A DNA stretch of 30,584 nucleotides from an uncultured Candidatus Melainabacteria bacterium (GTDB lineage Bacteria > Cyanobacteriota > Vampirovibrionia > Gastranaerophilales > Gastranaerophilaceae): positions 1 through 30,584 of the forward strand of contig CAKUXO010000017.1 in the NCBI GenBank assembly GCA_934700385.1, given 5' to 3'. Below the pieces are notes generated by a model, which made no database searches, had not been told where the DNA came from, and saw only the letters and a program-made list of their open reading frames with translations. Position numbers and translations under genes: made by a program. Positions 24,286-30,584 of the stretch are shown piece by piece (the first letter of the stretch is position 1; each line of letters opens with the position of its first letter).

Positions 24286-26391
24286 ATGAGTATAAATATT
24301 AACGATACAAAAGCTAAAGAAATATACAAAAATTTTAACTATGATGCAGTTAAAAATGTTCAATACACTCCTACTTCAACAGCAAATACATTAAAAACCG
24401 ATACGGTTGAGTTATCAACAAAAAATAACGATAAAAAGAAAGATATCAAAAAATATATTATAGCAGGACTTGCAGCAGTCGGAGTTATAGCAACGGCAAT
24501 TCTTTGCTCTCGAAAAGGAAAAACAGCTAAACTTCAAAATTTTGATTTTAAAAATATTCCAGAAAATTTCACCGGAAAAGTTAAAGGTAAACTAAAAGGC
24601 GGTGATAAACTTGTTATGGAATATGAAAACGGAGTTTTAATTTCATCGGCTAGAAGCGGGAAAAAGAATGTTTCTAAGGTTTTTGAAACGGTAAATAATG
24701 AAAAAATTGTTAAAAAGACAGTTAATGGTAAAACTTCTACAATCAATTTAACTCAAACTAAAGAAGCTATCGAAAAAGAACAAGCGCAACTAAAAGAATT
24801 GTTAGATAAAAACGATGGGCTAAGTTCAATAGAATTTAGCGAAAAAATGCAAAATATTAAACATAAAACCGAAAAACAACAAGAAACAATTGACAAAATT
24901 ATTTCAGACAAAAAAGTTGCTGAAGCTAAATTAGCTGAATACAATAGAAAAAACAAAGATATTTCAGAAATTACATTCAAAGAAGGAAAAGCATATCTAA
25001 AAAGCAATCCCAAGTGTAGATTTTTTGGCACAGTACACGCCACTCTTTCAAATGGCGATAAAGTCACTATGGAATATGATACTTTTGGAGAATTAAAAAA
25101 AGCTCAAAGAAGCGGAAAAGTTAACTATACAAAAGAATATTCAGGTCAAATTGAATCTGATAAAAAAGTTAAAATAACAAAAGACGGAAAAAGTGAAGAA
25201 ATAAATCTATATCAAAAAGGACAAAATAAAGTTAGTCAAATAAAAGAAGAAAAATTAAAAGCCCCTTTAAACGAAGCTTTAAAAAGATTTAAGGAAACTC
25301 CTGAAGGTACAAAAGAAAAATTAGAAGCAAAAATTAAGTATTTAGAAGCTCAAAAAAATTATTACAACGAAATAGGGATATATTACGAAAATGATAATAT
25401 AGACAAAGAAATTGCACATTGTAAAAAAGGCTTGTCATATTATTCTACAACTGTTTTAGATTTATCTAAAACAAAAGCATCGGAAAAATCTGAAACAAGA
25501 TTTTTAGGACCTTCATATTTCAATATTAAAAATGAAGAACAAGAACTATATTCACAATATAACAAAAAATCAGCCGACTACGCCTTTTTAGCAGAAAACA
25601 AAGATTTAACACTTGATTCAAAAGTTGATTTATTTGACGGATTTGACAAAAAACCATACGACATAGCCGAAAGATATGCAATTATGGCTGATAATTCCAT
25701 AAGACAAAAAGGAAATGCTTATGTTCTTGAATCTGTTCCTGAAGTTTTTGAGGGCGTAAAACAAGAAGATATTTTTGAAAATTTAAGCAAGTTTGCAAGA
25801 AGCGAAAAAGGAACAAAATATACTGATTTTGAAATCGGCGGAAAAAAATTCCACGCAACACACGTTGGCGGTGGTCAAGTTGGCTCAGTGTATAAAATTG
25901 AAGATGAAACCGGACACAAAATTGCTATGAAAATATTTGGCGGTCGTGGAGAAAAATTAGATATGAACTGCGGTTTAAGTGAAATAGCAACATCTAGAAG
26001 ATTAACCCAAGACAAAGTTGCGGATGTTCCTCAATTCTTTATGGCAAATGCAGGCTTATATAAACTTGATAAACAAGGTGTTGTATATGATGATACTCCT
26101 TGGATGTTATGCGAATTTATCGACGAAACCAAAAAACCAAAAGAGGGCGCTCTTAAAGTTAAAGATTGGCTATCTCAAAGAAATATGTTCTATGCAGACG
26201 GCTTTAAAAACGGCAGAGAACATGGCTATATAGTTGATGTTGGCGGCATGGTTTCTAATAATTACGAAGATAGAGCCACTTGGGGCATTAACGGATTTGA
26301 TAATAATAACGGATATGGTTTAAGTGATTTACTTGAAAAAGCCCTAAAATCAGGTCATGGTGTCCAAGACATACTTAAAATTTTCCATTAA
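24286..26391 (+). CDS. Membrane-anchored kinase-like protein with duplicated domain
   Basis: A 701-residue protein, not assigned to a known family. A polar N-terminus (1-55) precedes one membrane helix (about 56-75). Two copies of a beta-rich module follow (about 94-156 and 246-308; shared GDK-VMEYE/GDKVTMEYD, RSGK, DGK-INL), separated and followed by coiled coil (160-225, 310-400). The C-terminus has every mark of a protein-kinase fold: Gly loop VGGGQVGSVYKI (527-538), K549 in IAMKIF, E566, hinge LCEFID (608-613), D637 and N642 five apart as in a catalytic loop, and D651 in IVDVGG in place of DFG. Only about 50 residues follow, so the C-lobe is very short. Shine-Dalgarno GGAGA. With an N-out or N-in anchor the kinase side is undecided. 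Confidence 0.75.
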   Translation: MSININDTKAKEIYKNFNYDAVKNVQYTPTSTANTLKTDTVELSTKNNDKKKDIKKYIIAGLAAVGVIATAILCSRKGKTAKLQNFDFKNIPENFTGKVKGKLKGGDKLVMEYENGVLISSARSGKKNVSKVFETVNNEKIVKKTVNGKTSTINLTQTKEAIEKEQAQLKELLDKNDGLSSIEFSEKMQNIKHKTEKQQETIDKIISDKKVAEAKLAEYNRKNKDISEITFKEGKAYLKSNPKCRFFGTVHATLSNGDKVTMEYDTFGELKKAQRSGKVNYTKEYSGQIESDKKVKITKDGKSEEINLYQKGQNKVSQIKEEKLKAPLNEALKRFKETPEGTKEKLEAKIKYLEAQKNYYNEIGIYYENDNIDKEIAHCKKGLSYYSTTVLDLSKTKASEKSETRFLGPSYFNIKNEEQELYSQYNKKSADYAFLAENKDLTLDSKVDLFDGFDKKPYDIAERYAIMADNSIRQKGNAYVLESVPEVFEGVKQEDIFENLSKFARSEKGTKYTDFEIGGKKFHATHVGGGQVGSVYKIEDETGHKIAMKIFGGRGEKLDMNCGLSEIATSRRLTQDKVADVPQFFMANAGLYKLDKQGVVYDDTPWMLCEFIDETKKPKEGALKVKDWLSQRNMFYADGFKNGREHGYIVDVGGMVSNNYEDRATWGINGFDNNNGYGLSDLLEKALKSGHGVQDILKIFH

Positions 26392-26453
26392 TTCAAAGCA
26401 CCTGTGTTTAAAATTATAACAATGTCAAAGGATTAATTTTAAACTCGCAATTT

Positions 26454-26464
26454 CATGCTATCAT
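26454..26464 (+). promoter_or_regulatory. Extended -10 promoter of the HydE gene
   Basis: TGCTATCAT (TG at 26456-26457, TATCAT at 26459-26464) fits an extended -10 and ends eight bases before the ATG at 26473. It overlaps the earlier in-frame ATG at 26455, which argues against that codon as the start. No ribosome site precedes either ATG. Confidence 0.4.
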
Positions 26465-26472
26465 GTATTGAT

Positions 26473-27474
26473 ATGCAACAAAAACTTTCAAAACAAGAAA
26501 TCATAGATATATTATCTGACGATTCTAGGAATGAATGGTTATTTAAGGTTGCGGATGAAGTTAGGCGAAAAAATGTGGGAGATGATGTTCATCTTCGTGG
26601 TTTAATTGAATTTTCTAATGTTTGCAAGTGCAATTGCAAGTATTGCGGTTTAAGGTGTGAAAATAAAAACATTGAAAGATATAGAATTTTAAAAGATGAA
26701 ATTCTTATCTATGTTCAAAACGCTATTAATTTAGGCTATAAAACGATTGTTCTTCAAAGTGGCGAAGATAATTTTTATGATGTTGAAAAAATGTGTGAAA
26801 TCATTTGTGCAATTAAAAAATATGACGTTGCCTTAACTTTATCAATCGGCGAAAAAACTTTTGAAGAATATGAAGCCTATAAAAAAGCCGGTGCAGATAG
26901 ATATTTAATTAGAATCGAAACAACTAATGAAAAATTATATCGTTCACTTCATCCTAACATGAATTTTAAAAATAGATTAAGATGTTTAGAAAATTTAAAA
27001 ACCCTTGGTTATGAAGTTGGAACAGGGTGTTTAGTTGGCTTACCTAATCAAACAATTGAAGATTTAGCTTCTGATATTTTATTTTTTAAAGAAATTAATG
27101 CTGATATGGTTGGGATTGGTCCATTTATTCCACACCCAGACACACCTTTAAAAAATGAAGAACAAGGAAGTTTTGAGCTTGCTCTAAAGGTTATGGCACT
27201 AACAAGAATTTTATTACCTGATATAAATATCCCTGCTACAACTGCTATGGAAACCTTAAACCCAAATGGCAGAATAATTGCCCTTCAAAGCGGCGCTAAT
27301 GTTGTTATGCCTAATGTTACAACAAAAGAATATCGAAAAAAATATGAAATTTATCCTAATAAAATTTGCATAAATGAAAATCCTAATCAATGTAGAGGGT
27401 GCATTGAAGACAAAATTAAGTCTATTAAAAGAAATATTGCAAAAGATTATGGCTTTAAAAAAAATAAAAAATAG
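26473..27474 (+). CDS. hydE: [FeFe] hydrogenase maturase HydE
   Basis: A 333-residue radical SAM enzyme. The cluster motif CX3CX2C is C51, C55 and C58 in NVCKCNCKYCG. HydE hallmarks follow: LRGLIEFSN, LQSGED, IETTNEKLY-SLHP, VGIGPFIPHPDTPL and PATTAMETL. HydE acts with HydG and HydF to make the H-cluster of [FeFe] hydrogenase; it matures a cysteine-derived iron complex. A further Cys group near the end (CINENPNQCRGC) may bind a second cluster. No hydF, hydG or hydrogenase gene lies in the window. An in-frame ATG at 26455 is possible. The next gene starts 88 bases later. Confidence 0.88.
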   Translation: MQQKLSKQEIIDILSDDSRNEWLFKVADEVRRKNVGDDVHLRGLIEFSNVCKCNCKYCGLRCENKNIERYRILKDEILIYVQNAINLGYKTIVLQSGEDNFYDVEKMCEIICAIKKYDVALTLSIGEKTFEEYEAYKKAGADRYLIRIETTNEKLYRSLHPNMNFKNRLRCLENLKTLGYEVGTGCLVGLPNQTIEDLASDILFFKEINADMVGIGPFIPHPDTPLKNEEQGSFELALKVMALTRILLPDINIPATTAMETLNPNGRIIALQSGANVVMPNVTTKEYRKKYEIYPNKICINENPNQCRGCIEDKIKSIKRNIAKDYGFKKNKK

Positions 27475-27562
27475 AGCATATTCTTTAAATATAATGGTAA
27501 ATTAAATTTTTTTATGGTATATCATAACATGTTTTAAAAATCTTTTAAGGTATTAAAATTTT

Positions 27563-28321
27563 ATGCTTAATCAATTTTCAAGAACACAATTAATGTTTGG
27601 AAAAGAAAATATTGAAAAACTACACAACTCACACGTTGCTATTTTTGGCATTGGCGGAGTTGGGGGTTATGCCGTTGAAGCTCTTGTTAGAACAGGAATA
27701 GGTAAAATTACATTAGTTGATGATGATAAAGTTTGTTTAACAAATTTAAACAGACAACTATATGCAACTCTTTCAAGCGTTGGAAAATATAAGGTTGATG
27801 TTGCAAAAGAAAGAATTTTAGATATCTATAAAAAAGCTGAAGTTAATGCCTTTAAAACTTTTTACACTCCAGATACAAAAGATATGTTTGATTTTTCACA
27901 ATATGATTATGTAATAGATGCTATTGATACAGTTGTTGGAAAATTAAGCATTGTTGAAGAATGTTATAAATCTAACACCCCTGTTATTTCTTGTATGGGC
28001 GCAGGAAACAAAGTTAACCCGACTATGTTTGAAGTTGATGACATTTATAACACTTCCGTTTGCCCTTTGGCTCGTGTTATGCGACAAGAATTAAGAAAAA
28101 GAAAAATTCCAAAACTAAAGGTTGTTTATTCTAAAGAAAAACCCATAAAACCATTAGAAGATATGTCTATTAGCTGTAGAACACATTGTATCTGCCCCTC
28201 TGGGACTGTTCATAAATGCACAAATAGAAGGGATATCCCAAGTTCAAATGCTTTTGTGCCTTCTGTTGCAGGGTTAATCGTTGCAGGAGAAGTTATTAAA
28301 GATATAATTGATTACAAGTAA
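27563..28321 (+). CDS. tcdA: tRNA threonylcarbamoyladenosine dehydratase TcdA
   Basis: A 252-residue ThiF/E1-like enzyme with nucleotide-binding loop GIGGVGGYAVEALVRTGIG (29-47), LVDDDKV (51-57), NLNRQ (61-65) and the VIDAIDT strand. Start (FSRTQLMFG), C-terminal CICPSGTVHKC and overall length match TcdA (CsdL), which uses ATP to cyclise t6A37 to ct6A in tRNAs reading ANN codons. MoeB/ThiF-like function is less likely because the family-specific ends fit TcdA. Weak ribosome site AAGG upstream. The SGNH gene follows after 18 bases, probably in the same message. Confidence 0.92.
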   Translation: MLNQFSRTQLMFGKENIEKLHNSHVAIFGIGGVGGYAVEALVRTGIGKITLVDDDKVCLTNLNRQLYATLSSVGKYKVDVAKERILDIYKKAEVNAFKTFYTPDTKDMFDFSQYDYVIDAIDTVVGKLSIVEECYKSNTPVISCMGAGNKVNPTMFEVDDIYNTSVCPLARVMRQELRKRKIPKLKVVYSKEKPIKPLEDMSISCRTHCICPSGTVHKCTNRRDIPSSNAFVPSVAGLIVAGEVIKDIIDYK

Positions 28322-28339
28322 ATTTATAAGGATTTTTCA

Positions 28340-28954
28340 TTGAAAAATATTTTATGTTTTGGAGATAGCAACACTTTCGGTTTTAACCCTTATAATGGAA
28401 GTCGTTACAAGGAAAATGAACGCTGGAGCGGGATTTTAAAAGAAGAATTAAAAGAAAAATTTAATGTTATTGAAAAGGGTTGCAATAATAGAACCTGTTT
28501 TATAGATAATCCATCAGGAATTGAACAAACAGGATATAAAATTTTACCTAAATATTTAACAAAAGATATTGATATCATTATTATTGCCCTTGGAATTAAT
28601 GACATCCAATTTTTATTTAATCCAACTTTAAAAGATATTAAAGAGGGGTTAATTAACCTAATTAAAATTATAAAAAACATTCATCCTAAAATAGATATAG
28701 TTCTTCTAAGCCCATCAACCTTAACAAATGACATTTTAAACGGGTATTTTTCTTGTCAATTTGATGAATTTTCTATAGAAAAATCAAAAGAATTATCTAA
28801 GATATATTCTTCAATTGCAGATGAATTTAATTGCAAGTTTATAGACTTAAATAAAATTGCAAAAGTTTCGCACGCTGATGGCTTGCATTATGAAATAGAA
28901 GAACATAAAAAAATTGCCAATTATTTAAAAAATTTTTTATGTTCTAGCTTTTAA
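28340..28954 (+). CDS. SGNH/GDSL-family hydrolase
   Basis: A 204-residue esterase-like protein with block I FGDSNTFG (catalytic S10), block III GIND (85-88) and block V DGLH (D180, H183), giving the Ser-Asp-His triad. It most resembles small cytoplasmic arylesterase/acyl hydrolase members; there is no signal peptide. The substrate is unknown, an acetylated sugar or lipid ester being possible. It uses TTG as start, with AAGGA seven bases before it and no ATG at a sensible position. Its last 11 bases overlap the end of the convergent ogt gene. Confidence 0.88.
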   Translation: MKNILCFGDSNTFGFNPYNGSRYKENERWSGILKEELKEKFNVIEKGCNNRTCFIDNPSGIEQTGYKILPKYLTKDIDIIIIALGINDIQFLFNPTLKDIKEGLINLIKIIKNIHPKIDIVLLSPSTLTNDILNGYFSCQFDEFSIEKSKELSKIYSSIADEFNCKFIDLNKIAKVSHADGLHYEIEEHKKIANYLKNFLCSSF

Positions 28955-29474
28955 GAATGAAGAATTTGTCCGTATCAACATTTTCATGTTTCAAAAGGGT
29001 GATTTTTGTTTCAATTCCACCAGCGTAGCCGACTAGATTATTATTTTTACCAACAACCCTGTGACATGGGATAATTATTGAAATAGGATTATGCCCAACA
29101 GCGCCCCCAACAGCCTGAGCAGACATTTTAGTTTTATTAAGTTCAGAAGCGATTATTTTTGCAATTTCACCATAAGTTATAACTTTTCCATAGGGAATTT
29201 TACAAAGTATCTGCCAAACTCTTTTTTGAAAATCACTACCTTGAGGGGAAAGCGGAAGCCTTGAAATTTCGGGCTTTTTGCCCTTGAAATAATCATCAAG
29301 CCAAGTTTTTGTCAGTTTAAAAATTTCAAGCTCATTTTTTTCAACGTTATTTAAGGTAATGCCATTTTGAAAATATTTTTGCCCCTCAAACCAAAGTCCA
29401 ACAAGGTTTTGATTTTCATCACACGCTAGAGATATCTTACCCATTGGGGATTTATAAGTTGTAGTAAAATACAT
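28944..29474 (-). CDS. ogt: Methylated-DNA-protein-cysteine methyltransferase (Ogt-like)
   Basis: A 176-residue protein that removes alkyl groups from O6-guanine onto its own cysteine, C137 in IPCHRVVG. The DNA-binding part QAVGGAVGHNP (120-130) and the YGEIA segment (101-105) are present, and length and N-terminal domain (MYFTTTYKSPMGKISLACDE) fit Ogt. It has no Ada regulatory domain. Ribosome site AGGTG lies about eight bases before the ATG. It converges with the SGNH gene with an 11-base overlap. Confidence 0.94.
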   Translation of the reverse strand: MYFTTTYKSPMGKISLACDENQNLVGLWFEGQKYFQNGITLNNVEKNELEIFKLTKTWLDDYFKGKKPEISRLPLSPQGSDFQKRVWQILCKIPYGKVITYGEIAKIIASELNKTKMSAQAVGGAVGHNPISIIIPCHRVVGKNNNLVGYAGGIETKITLLKHENVDTDKFFILKS

Positions 29475-29811
29475 TTTTCACACCTATTTGATATTTTTTA
29501 CCAAGTTCTATTATAAACTCGAAAAAATGTAATTCATAATCAAGATAGAAAAATTGCTTAATTTTAGTAAAAAATAAGTGTATATTTAACAATTATTATT
29601 TTTAAAGAGGTTTTATTGTTTTTTATATTCAAGTTATGCAATCAGGCTAAAAGACTTGTTATAATTGAATTTTTAGGAGATTTTTATTATTAATTTAACC
29701 AAAAGAAAAACCCAAAAACCTAATAAATAGAGGGATAAAATTTAAGAAAAAACATGCCAATTTTTATCAAAACATGACCTAAAATATTCTAAAAAAATAA
29801 TAAGTGTACTT
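29475..29811. other. AT-rich intergenic region, no gene seen
   Basis: No open frame with a usual start codon. TTGTTATAAT near 29660 followed by AGGAGA could be a promoter and ribosome site, but only a 13-codon frame without ATG, GTG or TTG follows. The rest is low-complexity A/T. Confidence 0.5.
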
Positions 29812-29840
29812 TTGACAGTAATTCAATTTTTTAGTATATA
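29812..29840 (+). promoter_or_regulatory. Distal promoter of the small-protein gene
   Basis: Consensus TTGACA (29812-29817) and TATATA (29835-29840) are 17 bases apart. Confidence 0.65.
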
Positions 29841-29890
29841 TCCCCTTTAAACTCAACAATAGCTTGAAAAAAAATATTTTAAAATAGGGG

Positions 29891-29919
29891 TTGACAAAAA
29901 TATTTTTTAGGTGCATAAT
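29891..29919 (+). promoter_or_regulatory. Proximal promoter of the small-protein gene
   Basis: Consensus TTGACA (29891-29896) and CATAAT (29914-29919) are 17 bases apart. Start expected near 29926. The leader of about 60 bases has a small hairpin (AGTGTT/AACACT, 29936-29952) and the ribosome site AGAGGTGA. Confidence 0.8.
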
Positions 29920-29987
29920 AAGAACATAAAGAACAAGTGTTCAACAAACACTAAAAACAAAAAAGAACAAGAGGTGAAAAAACCAAA

Positions 29988-30251
29988 ATGTTAAAAGTAA
30001 ATTCAATAAGAAATGTACAAAATACAATTAATAATAAAAGAAATCAAATCAACTTTACAAGTGGAGTTCAAACAAACTTCGGTGCAGATGTTATCAAAGC
30101 ATCAAACAACTCTAAACACGAAGCAGGTTTTCTAACTGATTTCTTAGGAACAATTAAACAATCTCCAATGTTTTTCAACACTTTCTTCCAAAGACAAGCA
30201 AGCATTGAAAAATCATTAAACACAGAACAAAAATTTAACGCTATTGCGTAA
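29988..30251 (+). CDS. Small protein of unknown function (87 aa), strongly promoted
   Basis: Not recognised. The protein is polar and Asn/Lys-rich, with INFTSGVQTNFGAD at residues 21-34, similar to the NFKG segments near the start of other proteins here, and a more hydrophobic amphipathic stretch around 48-68 (FLTDFLGTIKQSPMFFNTFF). There is no signal peptide or membrane helix. Two near-consensus promoters, a clear ribosome site and a perfect terminator frame it, which is the best evidence that it is a real and well-expressed gene. A structural, regulatory or secreted role cannot be chosen between. Confidence 0.78.
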   Translation: MLKVNSIRNVQNTINNKRNQINFTSGVQTNFGADVIKASNNSKHEAGFLTDFLGTIKQSPMFFNTFFQRQASIEKSLNTEQKFNAIA

Positions 30252-30307
30252 GAAAGCATTATCAACACCTAACAACACAATCTCGAAGCATAAACAACAA
30301 ACAACAA

Positions 30308-30335
30308 GCCTTATCGATTTTCGATAAGGCCTTTT
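30308..30335 (+). terminator. Terminator of the small-protein gene
   Basis: GCCTTATCGA (30308-30317) pairs perfectly with TCGATAAGGC (30321-30330) around TTT, followed by CTTTT. Confidence 0.9.
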
Positions 30336-30390
30336 AATTATATACTGTGTAAAACGAATTAATTATATTTATTCAATAAAACAATTAAAA

Positions 30391-30466
30391 TTATCTATAA
30401 AAAACTAAAGTTTTTGTTCACTTTTTCTTTTTGTTCAATCGCCAACGCAAAAAGAAAAAGTGAACC
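30391..30466. repeat. Right arm of 76-bp perfect inverted repeat
   Basis: Exact reverse complement of bases 1-76, with the same internal 18-bp hairpin. The stretch 30252-30584 otherwise holds only the terminator above and a CACCC-TTTT-GGGTG hairpin (30488-30501); no gene was seen. Confidence 0.9.
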
Positions 30467-30584
30467 GAAAAAGAAAAACGTGGCTCGCACCCTTTTGGGT
30501 GTCAACCTTTCAAAATTTAACTCTTGAATGAAATAAATTGTAGTAAGTTTAGCACCTGCAACAAAGGGTGTGTTAATACTATAG

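Noticed and set aside
29690..29730. Short basic frame after TATAAT and AGGAGA
   Set aside because: Ends after about 13 codons (NLTKRKTQKPNK) and has no ATG, GTG or TTG start; not enough to call a peptide gene.
30068..30268. 66-codon minus-strand open frame opposite the small protein
   Set aside because: The plus-strand gene has promoters, ribosome site and terminator; the minus frame has none.
1..30466. Window considered as a composite transposon or prophage bounded by the 76-bp repeats
   Set aside because: The interior is mainly housekeeping genes (rsmG, recN, nadK, tRNA-Ser), with no transposase, integrase or phage structural gene.

Overview
The window is very AT-rich, gene-dense and bacterial. 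Gene style points to a non-photosynthetic cyanobacterial relative of the Gastranaerophilales (Melainabacteria/Vampirovibrionia): large unknown proteins with a short N-terminal NF(K/T)(G/S)-type motif, a HydE maturase, and many overlapping genes. This placement is inference; there is no rRNA or ribosomal marker here to prove it.

Layout. (1) 1-224: one arm of a perfect 76-bp inverted repeat whose partner lies at 30391-30466, then a terminator. (2) 225-9411, minus strand: a four-gene operon of two membrane proteins of unknown function followed by two GH13 alpha-amylase-family enzymes. Its first three genes are joined by one-base stop/start overlaps. (3) 9628-12583, plus strand: a P-loop/TPR protein translationally joined to rsmG. 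(4) 12585-19861: housekeeping genes (SNF2-family helicase, YajQ, RecN, NAD kinase, a sugar O-acetyltransferase), a GC-rich structured patch at 18606-18735 that may be an RNA, and a small unknown protein. (5) 20126-22505: an XRE regulator, a secreted lytic transglycosylase, and a protein made of two copies of a zinc-peptidase-like module, of which only the second keeps its HExxH site. (6) 22624-24285: tRNA-Ser(GCT), then a cluster of repeats derived from the tRNA 3' end and its terminator. Two 126-bp direct repeats bracket an aspartate/glutamate-racemase-family gene. (7) 24286-29474: a membrane-anchored kinase-like protein, HydE, TcdA, an SGNH hydrolase and an O6-alkylguanine-DNA methyltransferase. 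(8) 29475-30330: a small-protein gene with two near-consensus promoters, a Shine-Dalgarno sequence and a strong terminator.

Two themes cross the window. Several genes have no Shine-Dalgarno sequence and instead carry a -10 box exactly 6 bases before the ATG, predicting leaderless mRNAs (9628, 19292, 22505, and possibly 18524, 15473 and 26473). Others use a clear AGGAG/AGGTG site, so two modes of translation start appear to coexist. The most novel-looking material is the GH13/membrane operon, the kinase-like protein, the duplicated peptidase with one dead half, the tRNA-derived repeat cassette and the small highly promoted protein. No CRISPR array, transposase or integrase was found.
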